Below, one piece after another: positions 10,398-24,366 of a stretch of DNA of 64,000 bases. A program made the translations under genes and the position numbers. Under the pieces are notes generated by a model, which worked only from the letters and a program-made list of their open reading frames with translations, made no database searches and had not been told where the DNA came from. The number at the start of each line of letters is the position of its first letter. The first letter of the stretch is position 1. Origin of the DNA: Stromatinia cepivora. Its lineage: Eukaryota > Ascomycota > Leotiomycetes > Helotiales > Sclerotiniaceae. The stretch lies in assembly GCA_014898415.1 (NCBI GenBank), contig RCTD01000029.1, positions 372,001 to 436,000 of the forward strand. The letters are read 5' to 3'.

Positions 10398-11792
10398 ATG
10401 ACAAACGACACCTATCTAACCGATGACTATGTCGCCAACCTCCTAGCTCAAGATGCCAAAGCTAGTTCAATAAAATACTCATCCATGGGTCTCGAAGCAT
10501 ATGCCAAAGAATCTAAACCTCCACCCAATAAACCAAAACCCAATACCCGTTTTCTACGCAATATCATTAGAGATACGGATAATCATAATAGCGCGTTATT
10601 AGCTAGAGAGGCAGCAGAAGCAAGAGCTAGATTGGAAGGTTTATCGAATGGTGGGAGAGAGCGAAAGGTAGAAAGCAAAGTTGCGCCGGGTGATATTAGA
10701 AGGAGACAATTGGGAGATATTAAGGCGATTTTGGGGGGACCAGTGAAGAGGAAACGGGAGGATTCTGGGAGGGAGAGTGAGGGGAAGAGGGGTTCATTGC
10801 GTTCAAGAGAGAGGACGGGGGTGGAAAATACGAAGATACGAAAGGTGAGGGATGGGGAGGACAGTGATCATCGAAGTCGTAGGAAGGATATAGATATTTC
10901 TGCAGAATTAATAGGTCATCGAAGGAGAGAATCAAGACGTATGGAAGACGGAGGTGGAGATGAAGAACTTAATGGTGATAAACGAAGATCTAAAGATAGG
11001 CGGAGAAAATATCATGATGATGATTCGGGGGAAGAAGACAATAAATCACGGCGAAGAGAACATAGACGAAGAAGTATTTCCGAGGATAGAGAGCGCACAA
11101 AGGATGATAGGAGGAGATATAGGGAGAGATCACGTTCACCTAGAGAACATCGAAGTAAAGAATCAAGTTACAGGGAAAGAGATCGATCACCCAATCGCAA
11201 CCGAAAACGCTCCCTCTCACCAACCTCAGAAGACGAAGAAAGATCCTCCCATCAACCACATAAACGTTCTTCCTCACGCATGAAACGATACTCGGACCAA
11301 GAACCAGAACAATCATCCGATTCTGACCCCCTAGACTCAATAATTGGTCCCCGTCCCGCCCATGAAAAACAACCCCTTCGAATCCGTGGTCGTGGCGCTA
11401 CTTCCCTCGGCTCAACATCAATAATGGATTCCCGATTCCACGCAGACTATGATCCAAAAAGTGACGTACAACTTGAAGATTCCCTTCAAGGAGAAGGAGA
11501 AGATTGGGATCAAGCGCTAGAAGCGTTGCGTGATAGACAGAAATGGAAAATGCAGGGTGCGAATAGATTAAGAGATGCGGGATTTTCGGAAGAGGAAGTT
11601 AGGAAGTGGGAGAGGGGAGGGGAGAAGAAGGAAGAGGATGTTAGGTGGAGGGGGAGAGGGGAGGGTAGGGAATGGGATAGAGGGAAGGTTGTTAGAGGGG
11701 ATGGGGAGGTGGGATTTGAGACTGGATGGGGTGTTGGGGAGAAAGGGGAGGGGAGTTCAAATAAGGGTGTGGATTTTGGGAGGTTGAAATAG
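10398..11792 (+). CDS. RD/RS-rich nuclear protein, splicing-factor-like
   Basis: Intronless, 464 aa. It has two conserved-looking ends around a long basic/acidic repeat. N-terminus: PKPNTRFLRNIIRDTDNHN and then DIRRRQLGDIKAILGG. C-terminus: DPLDSIIGPRPA, an RIRGRG motif and WDQALEALRDRQKWKMQGA followed by RLRDAGFSEEEVRKWE. The middle (about residues 110-310) is rich in RD, RE, SR and DRER, as in spliceosome-associated proteins. Homologs in filamentous fungi are, as I recall, often labelled 'pre-mRNA splicing factor 38B', but I do not see a classical PRP38 domain. Nuclear, RNA-linked function is inference from composition. The ATG at 10398 is the first in frame with the conserved N-terminus. 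Confidence 0.75.
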   Translation: MTNDTYLTDDYVANLLAQDAKASSIKYSSMGLEAYAKESKPPPNKPKPNTRFLRNIIRDTDNHNSALLAREAAEARARLEGLSNGGRERKVESKVAPGDIRRRQLGDIKAILGGPVKRKREDSGRESEGKRGSLRSRERTGVENTKIRKVRDGEDSDHRSRRKDIDISAELIGHRRRESRRMEDGGGDEELNGDKRRSKDRRRKYHDDDSGEEDNKSRRREHRRRSISEDRERTKDDRRRYRERSRSPREHRSKESSYRERDRSPNRNRKRSLSPTSEDEERSSHQPHKRSSSRMKRYSDQEPEQSSDSDPLDSIIGPRPAHEKQPLRIRGRGATSLGSTSIMDSRFHADYDPKSDVQLEDSLQGEGEDWDQALEALRDRQKWKMQGANRLRDAGFSEEEVRKWERGGEKKEEDVRWRGRGEGREWDRGKVVRGDGEVGFETGWGVGEKGEGSSNKGVDFGRLK

Positions 11793-13429
<1,637 letters not shown>

Positions 13430-16400
13430 CTACAAAGTAATCAAATCGACCTCGGAAAAATCCGGCGGATTCCTCCCATAAACCACCCTCCCCTTAGCAT
13501 CCAACGCAGCCCCCACATTACTGATCCAAATATTGGCACCGGCATAATCCCTCGTCCTCTTCACCTCATCATCACTAACCCCAATATCATCTCTGGGGAT
13601 CCAAACCACCGGTCTACGAGCCCGGAGAGCATAATGTTGAAACGCATGTTTGACAAGACTATCTCTTTCTTCCGGGGCTAAATCTTCAATTTCATCATTG
13701 TAGCCACCGTAGAGAGCATTTGCGATTTTTTGCTGCGCTTCGATGTCTTTGTGACGACGTTTCCGTGTGATGGTTGGTCGGATTATTGGTTCGTCGATAG
13801 GTTGGGGACCAGCTGTGCCTGTTCCACGAGTAAATGTTTTATGGCGAAGGTTTCGACCGGATTGTAAAGCCCAACCACCAGCTACGGCAGCACCATGAAC
13901 GAGGTTTGATGATTTAAGTTTGGAAAATGCACCACCTCCGTGCGTGGTAGATGGATTTAGATTTTCCATCTCAATGTATCCAGGTCCTTGGATACCAGTA
14001 CCATCATTTTGTGGTAATGCTTCAGGATCTGCAATGGTGAGACCTAAACGTTCGGCTTGCATCCGATCAAATGCTTCATCACGAAGAACAGCTTCATCTT
14101 CAAATGTAATTGGTAGATATCGAAGTAGTGGACCAAAAGACCAATTGAGAAGGAATTGATAAAGAGCAGTTAATAGTAGAGCAACAATCATAATGATTGC
14201 TTGAGCAGTGAGTGCTTCACCCTGCTCATCCCTCGTCAAGAAGAATAAACCAATGAGACACAATTCCATGACATATAAACCAGTAAATGTCTGATTTATA
14301 GCACGTGGATAAAGAAGTCCTCCAGTATCAATCCTGAATCGAGACACATAAAGCATATTATAACGATTCGCAATCCAAAGAAGTGTGAATGTAATAATGA
14401 CGAAAATGATGATGATCGGGGAAACCACACAATAAATTAAACCAATACAGGCGAAATTGGTATAAACGGGAAAGAATGATCCCCATGATACGGATGGAAG
14501 TGTTGTATTTCTTGTCCACTTTTGTCGAGCAGTATTATCGAAAATTTTCGGTAAAACAAACCAAAAGATGAGTGTGGTTAACTGTAAGAGTGTACCCGAG
14601 CTCACAGAAAATGCTTGAAGAATCATGTAAGAGAAAAAATAATTCGCTGCCTTTGGTAATTGTTGTGCAAGTGTCTCAGGTATAGAAGTAATATTACTGG
14701 ACCATGAGCCCAATGCAGCGACCGCACCACCGGATATAGACACGACCAAGAAAACTTGGACAAAGAGAAATGCAAAGTAATACGTTTGAACCGAACCTTG
14801 CTTCTCATTACCGGTCTGTGAGCCTTGAACAAATGCAAGATATCCCAAGATCGTTGGTACCAATGATAGCAAGATACTAAGCACAAGAGCTGGTAAAACA
14901 CCTGCTATAGCTTGAAGGACCTTCTCGGGTATGACTTTAAGCCAATGAAGCCAATGCGTAGTATTAACGAGGGAGGAAATCTGGGATAAAGTCGATGTCC
15001 ATGCGACAGGAATAGACCATAACAGGATCATACCAAGAACGACAGCAGTAATAACAGCGGTCCTAAGCCAAGATTCCCACCATTTGATAGACATATTATC
15101 CCAAAGGACATCATTAGGTGAGATCTCCACAGTACGAGGTGCCATTTGCTTGGGGACGTGATAGGTAACACACTGACAAGCCATGTGCGCAGCAACTTGA
15201 TGATTGAATTGAATAAAAGCCGAGTTCATGAGTGGAAATCTCTCGGGAGACTTTTGATCCAATTCAATCTCAAGGTTGAGTTGAGCGAGTTGTTCCCGAC
15301 ACCAATAGATCGTATCGACTTTTGGACTAATTCCAGGAATACCGGGGAACCAACCAGGAGTCCAACTGAACCTAGGTAATCTATGAGTTGGCCTATCCTT
15401 TTCCTTTAGATACTGTTGCCAAGCTGCAGGTGTCGCATCTTCCTTGTATTCCTCATTGTAAGCTTTCGGATACTCTACTCCCGGTCCATCATCCGAGTTT
15501 AGGAAAGGAATAATAGATTTGATTATTTCCCAAGCACTCTTCTTTGGGGGAGCACCAGTTGCAACCCTCGACCTCGCTCCGTCGCCTTGAGTTAGAGGAA
15601 ATTCTTCGTCATCTTCATATCCTGTTGGAACTGGGGAAGGAAATCCGCCAGCGGGGCCTCTCCAGAATTTCCACCAATTATTGGTTTGAAAGGCATCATT
15701 GGCACCATCACCTCCGTATTGGAAGCGGTTTCTTCGTACTGTGTTGCCTGCCAACTTTCCATCCCCATCATAGCTTCGAGGGTCACGTTCTGACGTTGAA
15801 GGGCGATCTTCTCCTGCTACCCCTTCCTTCTCAGGATCCCGATTCTTTTCATCGTCAACGCCAGATCCATAAGGTTTCGGTTGTGGTTGTCGTTGTCTAT
15901 ATCTTCCGTATTGATCATATTCGTCATCCTCCGCTATTGACTGTGTGTCAAGATTCACGAAACCATTACCATTAGTTTCTTCAATCGTCTCATCCAATTC
16001 TCTACCAAACCCCATGACACCCCCTAAAGCAGTTTCACCGACCTTTCCAACGGCACCTACACCTCTATTCAAGCCTTGTCCGACTGCCTCGAAGCCTTGA
16101 CCCACGGCGGCGAATGGATTACCAAGTTTAAATTTGTTCTTCGAACTGTGTCGTTTATGTTGGCGGTCTTCTTCCTGCCTTTCCAATTCTGCCTCCTCAT
16201 CTACCGCATCATCTACTGTATGAGGAGCCTCCTCGCCAGTAGCTATCCCACCACTTTGGGCAAGTCTTTCTGCCTGCTCATTTTCTTCTTTGATCTTTTG
16301 AGCTTTCTCTTCCTTCGTGAGAGCTTTGCGATTCGACTTCTTTGCGTTAATCTTCTCTTGCTTTTCTACCTGTTTCTTCTGGGCTTTCTTTGCTGCCCTA

Positions 16401-17356
16401 ACCAATTCCGTTTCGGCCCCCTCCAACTGCAAATGGATCTGGTCCCGAAGATGGATCTTCGTCAACAACTCATCATAATTTCGATTAATCCAAATATTCC
16501 TAATTCCTCCAGGGAAGACATCGTAAAGTCCAGCGAGTGCTTCTTTCGTGAGCCATTTATCCGGAATGGCACTAACGAGAACAGTCGTTGCTGAAGCTCT
16601 GAGTCGATGTTCTGCGGATGTTAAATAATCTTGTCGTACTTTGATATAAACTCGTAGCTCCGCAAAAAATACACCACAAACCCAAATGATAGCCAACAAG
16701 GCAAGTACCAGATGTGCCCAATATCTATTGGTTTTGCTTGGTTGTATATTAGTCCAAGCTAACTGATCCAGCCCAGTCACATTTGGATTCGAGGAAACTT
16801 CGGTAGTATTTTTATCGTTTGCATATTGTAAAGCCCAATCGCCACCTCTTCCTCCAATGTAGTTCATGGGTACAAGAATTGGTATTATGACAACGGCCAT
16901 GGGTATGAAGATAACCAATAGAGTTTGGAGGTATCGAAGGAAAAAGTAGGCGTCCAGTCCACACTTATTGATAACTTCTCGATCTCGAAATTGGAAGATT
17001 GTGAATAGCCATCCCCATGGACTTCTAGGAGGTGGTTCCGTTCGTTCTTTTTCGGGGACTAGATAGGTCTTTGGTTTGCTAGAATTCAGTCAGTGAAGCC
17101 CCTAAAGAATATACGCAGATAGCAAATTGCTCCATGGTAAATCTCCCTAAACTTACAATATCCGTGCAAGCTTGTTCTTCAAAAGCATAAAAGCTATCAT
17201 TTGTATACCAAAAATGATAGCAGAAGATGCCATTGCCGTAAGAAGAGCCACCAGACTGATACCCTCAGAGCCTTGCGCCGACCCAGCCACAATTGATGTA
17301 GTTGCGACTGTGGTGGCAGAAGTCGCCGTCGGATTGTTACTCAAGGTTGAAGACAT
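13430..17356 (-). CDS. CSC1/OSCA-TMEM63 family osmosensitive cation channel (PHM7/RSN1-like)
   Basis: Two exons, 17356..17157 and 17078..13430, over a 78-bp intron (GTAAGT ... TTCTAG); 1282 aa. Family members are stretch- or osmolarity-gated cation channels of plasma or organelle membranes. Exon 1 gives an N-terminal Ser/Thr/Ala tail and the first helix (ALLTAMASSAIIFGIQM). Exon 2 opens with KPKTYLVPEKERTEPPPRSP, the conserved link after TM1, then TM2 and TM3. The cytosolic part has TTVLVSAIPDKW and GGIRNIWINRNYDEL. A central insertion of about 250 residues (Lys/Glu coiled coil, Gly-rich and Asp/Arg-rich) separates the two halves of the RNA-binding-like cytosolic domain, which resumes at NSAFIQFNHQVAAHMACQ. 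The helix-rich pore region follows, with ALVLSILLSLVP, then a Lys/Arg-rich tail with a DDIGVSDDEV motif. Confidence 0.92.
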
Positions 17357-18724
17357 GTTGAGTAACGTTCAACACCTTATCGATGCATAAGAGAAATTAT
17401 GTATTGTTCCACGTAAGATATGGTGGTCGTATTCGCTGGTAATCGTGATATCATTAATAGGACGAAATCGATTTCAGTATCGGTATCGATATGGATGTGG
17501 GTGGAGAAGGAGAAGGAGAAGAAGGAGAAGAAGAAGAAGAACAAGAAGAAGAAAAGATACTGTAAGAAGAATATGAATACAAATGAATCATCTGGAAATC
17601 AATAATTCAATACTACCTGGGTACAGTAATGCCAATGCCCATTCAAAACTTGGCCTTGTTTGTCCTTTGCCTTATGAGTTATTGATATGGGGATAGGATT
17701 TCCAGAATTCAATGAAACCATTCGCCAATAAATAATTTAACCCAGATGAAATTCGACATGGATATAAACCATACGGGGTTTATCTTGATTCATATTAGGA
17801 AACTAAGTATGATGTCACGAATCAAACTGGTTAAAAAATTGGAATCCCCATGTTCAAACGATATGCACCCGAGACAAGATTTCCACGATGCCAAAATACG
17901 TATAAAAATATGTTACAAATTTCTTGTTTCCTTTACGGTTAATTCGTTATCAATCATCATTTCTCAAGCGCTTCTCATCTTTCTACCAAGTATAAAAGAT
18001 TCAGGGGAATGCGCTTATCGCATATCAAAGAATTAACGCCTACCATTCATTTAGTCAAAGTGCCATAAAGATGATACAGAAGGCGTTTAAGGTTATGTTA
18101 TGATGAGAACTTTATCTTTATTTTTATACTATCCGTCCGTCCTGTCCGTAACCTTCTTTTCATTCGGGATTTCTTTGGCGCGAGGCATAGATAGTTATTA
18201 TTAAAATACTACAGTACTCCGCATCATATATAAAGAATAGAAATGATAGGTTGATATAAAAATAAGAATCAAGCCACTGTCGCCATTAAACATCGGAAAT
18301 ATTTAATCCTAGACATGGCAGTGAGCCACTCACCACTCACTAATCCTACGCAGCTCAGGCATGAAAAACTTGGATTTTCAGGCTTTAACCCCTGAAACTT
18401 CGACATGTGGCAGCAGGATACTAGGTACACTTCCACGTGGATCTGCAGCTTTTCCCTACATAAAGAAAAGATAAACATTGATTTATAAACTATATAAACT
18501 ATTGAATTGAAATATTACTAGTGTCAAGATGAACACTATTAATCTTTAAGAATCTCATATATAAATCCTCTCTCTACAGAATCTCCTAAAGAAAATTCCA
18601 TCCCCTTTCTATGAGCCCATCCCTTCCCCCCACCTCTTTCCCCTCCCCCTTTCCCCTTAAAAACCCCATTCATAATCCACAATTCCCATACCCAACCCAG
18701 CCCAAGTTTCCTCTTCCTCTCCAT
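17357..18724. promoter_or_regulatory. Intergenic: CSC1-like promoter side
   Basis: 1.37 kb between two minus-strand genes. It contains a GAA/GAAGAAG purine tract (about 17505-17560) and AT-rich sequence. No coding region is supportable. Confidence 0.5.
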
Positions 18725-19392
18725 TTAATAGCTACTAGGAGCCACCTTCCTAACAGCCACACTAACACTCGATCCATCATCAATCTCTTCCGCATTCCAT
18801 TTCAACTGCCAAATACCATCCGACACTGGAGTCGCATAGAAATTGGAGGCGATCTTCGATGTACTTGGGTTCTCCCACATAGCCCAGTTACCGAAAGAAA
18901 TGAAACCCTTAGTCGTACCGTTCGATGAAGCGGGTCCGGTGAATCCAACGTTGGTTAGACCTGTGGCAGACGGGTCGATGAATAGTGCCGGAGATGTGGT
19001 GTTGGTGAGAGTGATATTGCTGGTTGGTGTGATGACCCATTCATTGGATGAACTTGGTGCGACTTGGACGGTGTTAGTATGACTGCTGTCTAAAGTGGTA
19101 CTTGTAGTACTTGTGGTTACTAGAGTTCTTACATATAATGTTTGTGTTGACATTGGATCCGGATGGGAATTTGCTACCGACAAATGCATTTCCTATATAT
19201 TCAATTAGTTTTGGGGAAATACATGCATCGTAGTACGATTATCAACTTACCATCAGAGTAGTATACTGGAAGTCCACCAATACCGGTACCGTACGCATAC
19301 AGGTGGAATGAGCTGTCAGTACGTTTTCCGATGACTGCAGCAGATGCTGTCAAACCTCCAAAGAGGACTAAAAGAGAAGATAAAAACTTCAT
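18725..19392 (-). CDS. Small secreted protein, unknown function
   Basis: Three exons, 19392..19251, 19192..19133 and 19089..18725; 188 aa. Introns are 58 bp and only 43 bp. The second is inferred because it removes in-frame stops and joins the Ile-Ile-Tyr reading to SSHTNTVQVAPSSSNEW. A clear signal peptide is present (MKFLSSLLVLFGGLTASA, cleavage near residue 18-20), followed by SFHLYAYGTGIGGLPVYYSDG. The mature protein is Thr/Ser/Asn-rich, has several N-x-S/T sites and looks beta-rich (GFISFGNWAMWEN, GIWQLKWNAEE). It resembles short secreted or cell-wall proteins common in Leotiomycetes. It may be an effector or a wall protein; no catalytic motif is visible. Confidence 0.75.
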
Positions 19393-22052
19393 GTTTTCTT
19401 AAGAGTGTATGTGATGGCTAAATGAATGAAGATATTTTATGCCAAAAGAGGATAATGGTGGGATGCAACGAATGCACAGAGAGAATGAATATATCGAGAA
19501 ACAATCACTGACTTGAAATACGAAGAACTCACCGTTAATGTTATATCGATAAGAAAGTAAATGTCAGAGCACAAAAGCTCGGTGCTGACTTTCAAAGGCC
19601 CTTCATCATAAGCTTTGCATTCTCAAGCTACCAAGCACTTTCTTGGTCCCTTGACTAGCCAGAGGAAGATATCTGAGTCGATGTAAGCTTGTACTGTAAA
19701 TGGGAATAGGTACACAAACCAATAACGCGGAATGACAAGAACTGCATGACTATAGTCAGTGCAATAGCAAGCCAGGAGTGTTTTCATCGGCCTTGTCGAT
19801 CAATTGGAACAATTAGTTGAACGCCACATGGTGGTTAGGATTGTACACGGCTCTATACGAATTTAGTGTGGAGGTAAGCATGTGGAATGATTTTCTTCCA
19901 AAAGGGATCTTCCTCGCCAAATTCGAATATTCTAAATTTAAGGGCATGAGTAACTAAACAGAAAAGTTTTCGATAGTCCAAGCCATCGGAGGGAAAGAAT
20001 AAACTCGAAAGAAGCGAGGATGTCTGAAGGTAAAGCGCATGGTAGCAGGAAGGATATTCGGAGGCAAATATGTGCACGGTGCCGAGACAATTCCGAAGTG
20101 ATGTTTCGAAATACGAAATCAACACAATAATTATTAAATATATGATGTGAACATAACATTGTGATGAGAATGAATAGTTTGAACTTGTTGGAGAGCTACA
20201 ACAGGTATCTAGCTAATTGAATTGTCCGGAACATTTAGATTCAGATATCGCTTAATTAATTCGGATCTGAAATCCCGAAGATATAATATAAACTTGTCTA
20301 TAGAGTGAGTGGGGGGTTAGCTGAAGTCAGTCTAGTCGAAACATTTTAATATCCTCCCGTCTTTAAATACCTATTTGAGATCGATAATGAATAAATCGCA
20401 GGTGAAATTGTAGGGATATCGGGAAGATGCGCCAAGTACCTCTGCAGAACTTACCCGATGTTAAATGAGCCATTTACAGATTAGATAGGTGTACTAGTAA
20501 TCTATTTTGTTTATGTAATTCCCCATGATCATAGTTAAAGTTAAATTTACGGAAGCACGACGATCTCCCGCCAGATCATCCCATCACTTGGACCACATGT
20601 TTCGAAACTTATTATTCTCCCTGTTCCATATTCTCTTCTTGTTCTTCTTTCAGCCTCTTCATTCTCATCCACATTTTCTCGGATACTTCCTTGGATCTTT
20701 TTCAAGCTTAGACGAACTATCTCTCTGCTTTCGTACATGTACCTTTCACTACTACATGTCAAGTTCTAGATCTATACATTCTAGTTTTGTAGGCTGTATA
20801 CATCAGCGCTTCAGCAGTCATTCTATTCTTTGACGTAATATTTTGACATAATATTTTGGCTCGAAATTGTTACCCATACTCGGCGTGTACCAAAACCTCC
20901 GATGTACAACATATTGAAGGAATAAATGCATGTCGACGGTTGAGGAGAGACACTAAGGTACCGTACTGCCCATAGCGGTACAATACGAAACTACCATGCG
21001 CAGTGAACCTTGTAAATACCATCGGGATTCGAGTCTTTTCGCCTACCATAAACAAAAAGAGGGGTTAAAAAACTTTCACAGCTCTCCTCATTGGGACCCG
21101 CCCCCCCCTCATTCAACCCAGTACATAGGCCACCGGCCCAAGTTAAGTGTACAAACGCCTACTCAAGCACACGAAGAGACTTGAGGGCAAGTGGAGGGAT
21201 CTTGGCTGCAGATAGTATAATTATACTGTATCTGAAGCAAGGTTCCAACAACTAAATGTCCGAATACTTTAAAACAAACGAAGAAACTATTATCGAGGCT
21301 TGTACACTTATTAACCTTAGTGACCCCGGATTATTTCAGCTACTTTTACTGGTAAAACATTTGAGGATGGATGCACGGACAACGTGCACTCCCGATACCT
21401 TGGACCTAGAAGAGATTCAAATGCAACCATCCTTTTCAAGTTAATGTTGTGAGCTTGTCGCCGATGCTATCTCATGTTCGTATTCTCCAAGGACGTTTCT
21501 GCTTGGCTACCAATGCGGCTGGGGGCATTCATTATCGACTACTGAACTTGTCAAATGTTCATCCCAATACTATTTCAGACCAATCTTATGATTATTGGAG
21601 CACTCAGATCGTCTTTTCATCTGTAGCGTCAATTTTAGTGCCAAACTGAAGCTTACCATGGTGGAGATACACATGGTGGATAAGACTAATATTTTATATC
21701 CCAAGTCTCTACGAGGCTTTGTATTGACACTATACAGGAGAAGTCGGCTTGGGTGCTCTTGGAAAAGGACTTTGACCATATGCATCTATGTGGATTTGAA
21801 GTAGTTCATCGTGCTCGGTTCTACCTGTTGATATTCGTTGTTGTAAAACTCTTCTTAAGGAAGATTATCCCTTCCCACTGGTACGACCTCATTATTTATC
21901 ATCCAGCACAACTCTTTGTCTTTTTCTCCCTTCTACACTCGTTTTTGTTTTACTTTGGCATCCTCATTCGAGGACCACAAGACCAGTTTATCCTCCATAC
22001 TTTTCAACGGCCAAGTTTCATATACCAGGAAAGTCTCATAGAGGGTTCCATT
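19393..22052. other. Divergent intergenic region, secreted protein / laccase
   Basis: 2.66 kb between divergent starts. Only short, unconvincing open frames occur. It should include both promoters. I recognise no RNA gene or mobile element. Confidence 0.5.
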
Positions 22053-24366
22053 ATGCGCTTTTATATCCTTTTGGCCTTGTGCCTTTATTCTTTCCAAATT
22101 CAGGCGATCCCTACTTTTGGATTCTTCAATCCCATTGCTGCTCTCCAAGCAGATATCCTTAAAATCATCAATGAGGTCGAGTGCTTGCTTAGCACAAAAG
22201 CTTCTATTATCCCCGCAATTCTTACCAAAGGCAATACCAACGCCGCTACATCAAACAAGTGCTCATCAACCGGACGTACCACCGCCACTAGTGCTGCAGT
22301 CAAAACTTCCGTTTCTTCTCTCCAATCTGTAGCTCTATCTAAATGGAGTTCGCTTCAGAGTTTATTGTCTACAACCACTACACTTCCTCCCATCCTTACC
22401 ACGAGTGTCACTATCACAACGGCTAAAACTGCTTCGAGCACTTCGAGTGTAGTGTCGGCTTCCACAACTGCAAAGACTAAATCTTCAACTGCAACAGCAA
22501 GTTCCACAACAGCCCAAGCATCTTCAATCACTAGCCAAGTTACTTCTTCGGCATCGTCGACACAGACAATATCTTCTTCATCAGTATCTTCTGCATCGGG
22601 ATCATCTTCAACCAGCAAGACTGTTAGCTCGATCTCCGCGGCAGGAACTCCATGTGCGGGTAATACTGCCGCCGATAGATCAAAGTGGTGCAACTATTCT
22701 ACCAGCACCGATTACTACAATGAGGTGCCAAATACCGGTGTCACTCGTGAGGTAAGAAACTTTTCCAAACAGCTAATATCTTTCTCTAATCTCATATTTT
22801 AGTATTGGTTCAATGTTCAAGATGGCATCGCTTCACCTGACGGAATTTCAAGATACGTTCAAACGATCAATGGAAGTATCCCAGGTCCAACTATTATTGC
22901 TGATTGGGGTGATAATGTTGTGGTACATGTGACCAACAGTCTTTCTGTCAATGGTTCAACTATTCATTTCCATGGTATGCGTCAAAACTATACCAATCAA
23001 AATGACGGAGTGCCATCAATTACACAATGCCCTATCGCATATGGAGCTACTTATACTTACAAATGGAGAGCCACTCAATATGGTTCATCATGGTATCATT
23101 CTCACGTTGGACTACAAGCTTGGGAAGGTGTAGCAGGTGGTATCATTATCAATGGTCCTTCCACAGCCAACTATGACGTTGACAAGGGAACACTTTTGCT
23201 TACTGATTGGGGTCACACTACCGTTGATGAGCAATATCAATATGCTCAAACTGCTGGTCCACCAGTCATGGATACAGGTCTTATTAATGGTACCAATGTT
23301 TTTGGAGAAGATGGTGCTAGTAATCAGACTGGTTCACGTTTCTCAACTAGTGTTACATCAGGCAGTTCATACAGACTCCGTCTTGTGAATAGTGCTATCG
23401 ATACTCACTTTAAGTTCTCTGTTGACAATCACATTTTAACTATTATGGCGAATGACCTTGTTCCTATCGTACCTTACCAAACTGAGGTTCTCAACATTGC
23501 CATTGGTTAGTGTTGTTCTACTCCTCATGATCAGAGAATACGTACTAACAGCTTTCTTCCCAGGCCAACGCTACGATGTAATCGTAACGGCAAACCAAGC
23601 TTCCATCGCCTCTGATTTCTGGATTCGAACTATTCCCCAAGCTTCTTGTTCCGAGAATAACAACCCAAATAATATCAAAGGTATTCTGCACTACGGAAGT
23701 TCAACCGGCCTCCCCACAACCACTGGCTATAACTTCACCGACGAATGTATCGACGAGTCCCCCTCATCACTAATTCCTTTCGTCCCCAAAACCGTATCCG
23801 CCTCCTCCATCAACGCCGAAGAAGCCGTCACCATCGCGCAAAACGCAAACAAACTCTTCAGATGGTACCTCAACAACTCAACCTTCCTAACGGAATGGGA
23901 AGATCCCACTGTCCTCATGGTCGAAAAAGGCATCACCACCTTCACCACCGCAAACAATCTCATCGAACTCCCCAACGCAAATGAATGGGTCTACCTAATA
24001 ATCCATTCGACTCTTCCCGTCCCCCATCCCATCCATCTCCACGGCCACGATTTCTTCGTCGTTTCCCAACAGGCTGCACTTTATGATCCCGCTACCGCGG
24101 TTTCCACATATAATCTTAATAATCCACCACGCAGAGACGTTGCTTTCTTACCCGGAGGCGGATATCTAGTTCTAGCTTTCGAGACGGATAATCCGGGGGC
24201 GTGGTTGGCGCATTGTCATATTGGGTGGCATACTAGTCAGGGGTTTGCGATGCAGTTTTTGGAGCGCGCGAGTGAGATCCCCGGGATCTTAGATTCGGGT
24301 TCGTTGCAGGGGACGTGCGATCAGTGGAATGGTCATCCGGTTCATCAGGAGGATTCGGGGGTTTAG
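22053..24366 (+). CDS. Secreted laccase (multicopper oxidase) with N-terminal Ser/Thr-rich extension
   Basis: Three exons, 22053..22751, 22803..23505 and 23564..24366, with introns of 51 and 58 bp; 734 aa. The start is chosen for its signal peptide (MRFYILLALCLYSFQIQA), although the frame is open further upstream. Residues about 60-215 are a Ser/Thr-rich, probably O-glycosylated linker. The three cupredoxin domains follow from about 234. Copper ligands: HFHG (288-291), WYHSH (330-334), HPIHLHGHD (622-630) and HCHIGWH (684-690). The type-1 axial position (ten after Cys685) is Phe695. The protein ends in EDSGV, the DSG(L/I/V) C-terminal plug of ascomycete laccases. It oxidises phenolics with reduction of O2 to water; in plant-associated fungi such enzymes act in melanin formation, lignin or phytoalexin oxidation. 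The N-terminal extension makes it longer than usual laccases (about 550-620 aa). Confidence 0.93.

Noticed and set aside
22355..22693. Minus-strand Val/Glu/Asp-rich frame
   Set aside because: Antisense of the Ser/Thr-rich linker of the laccase; such linkers always leave the opposite strand open.
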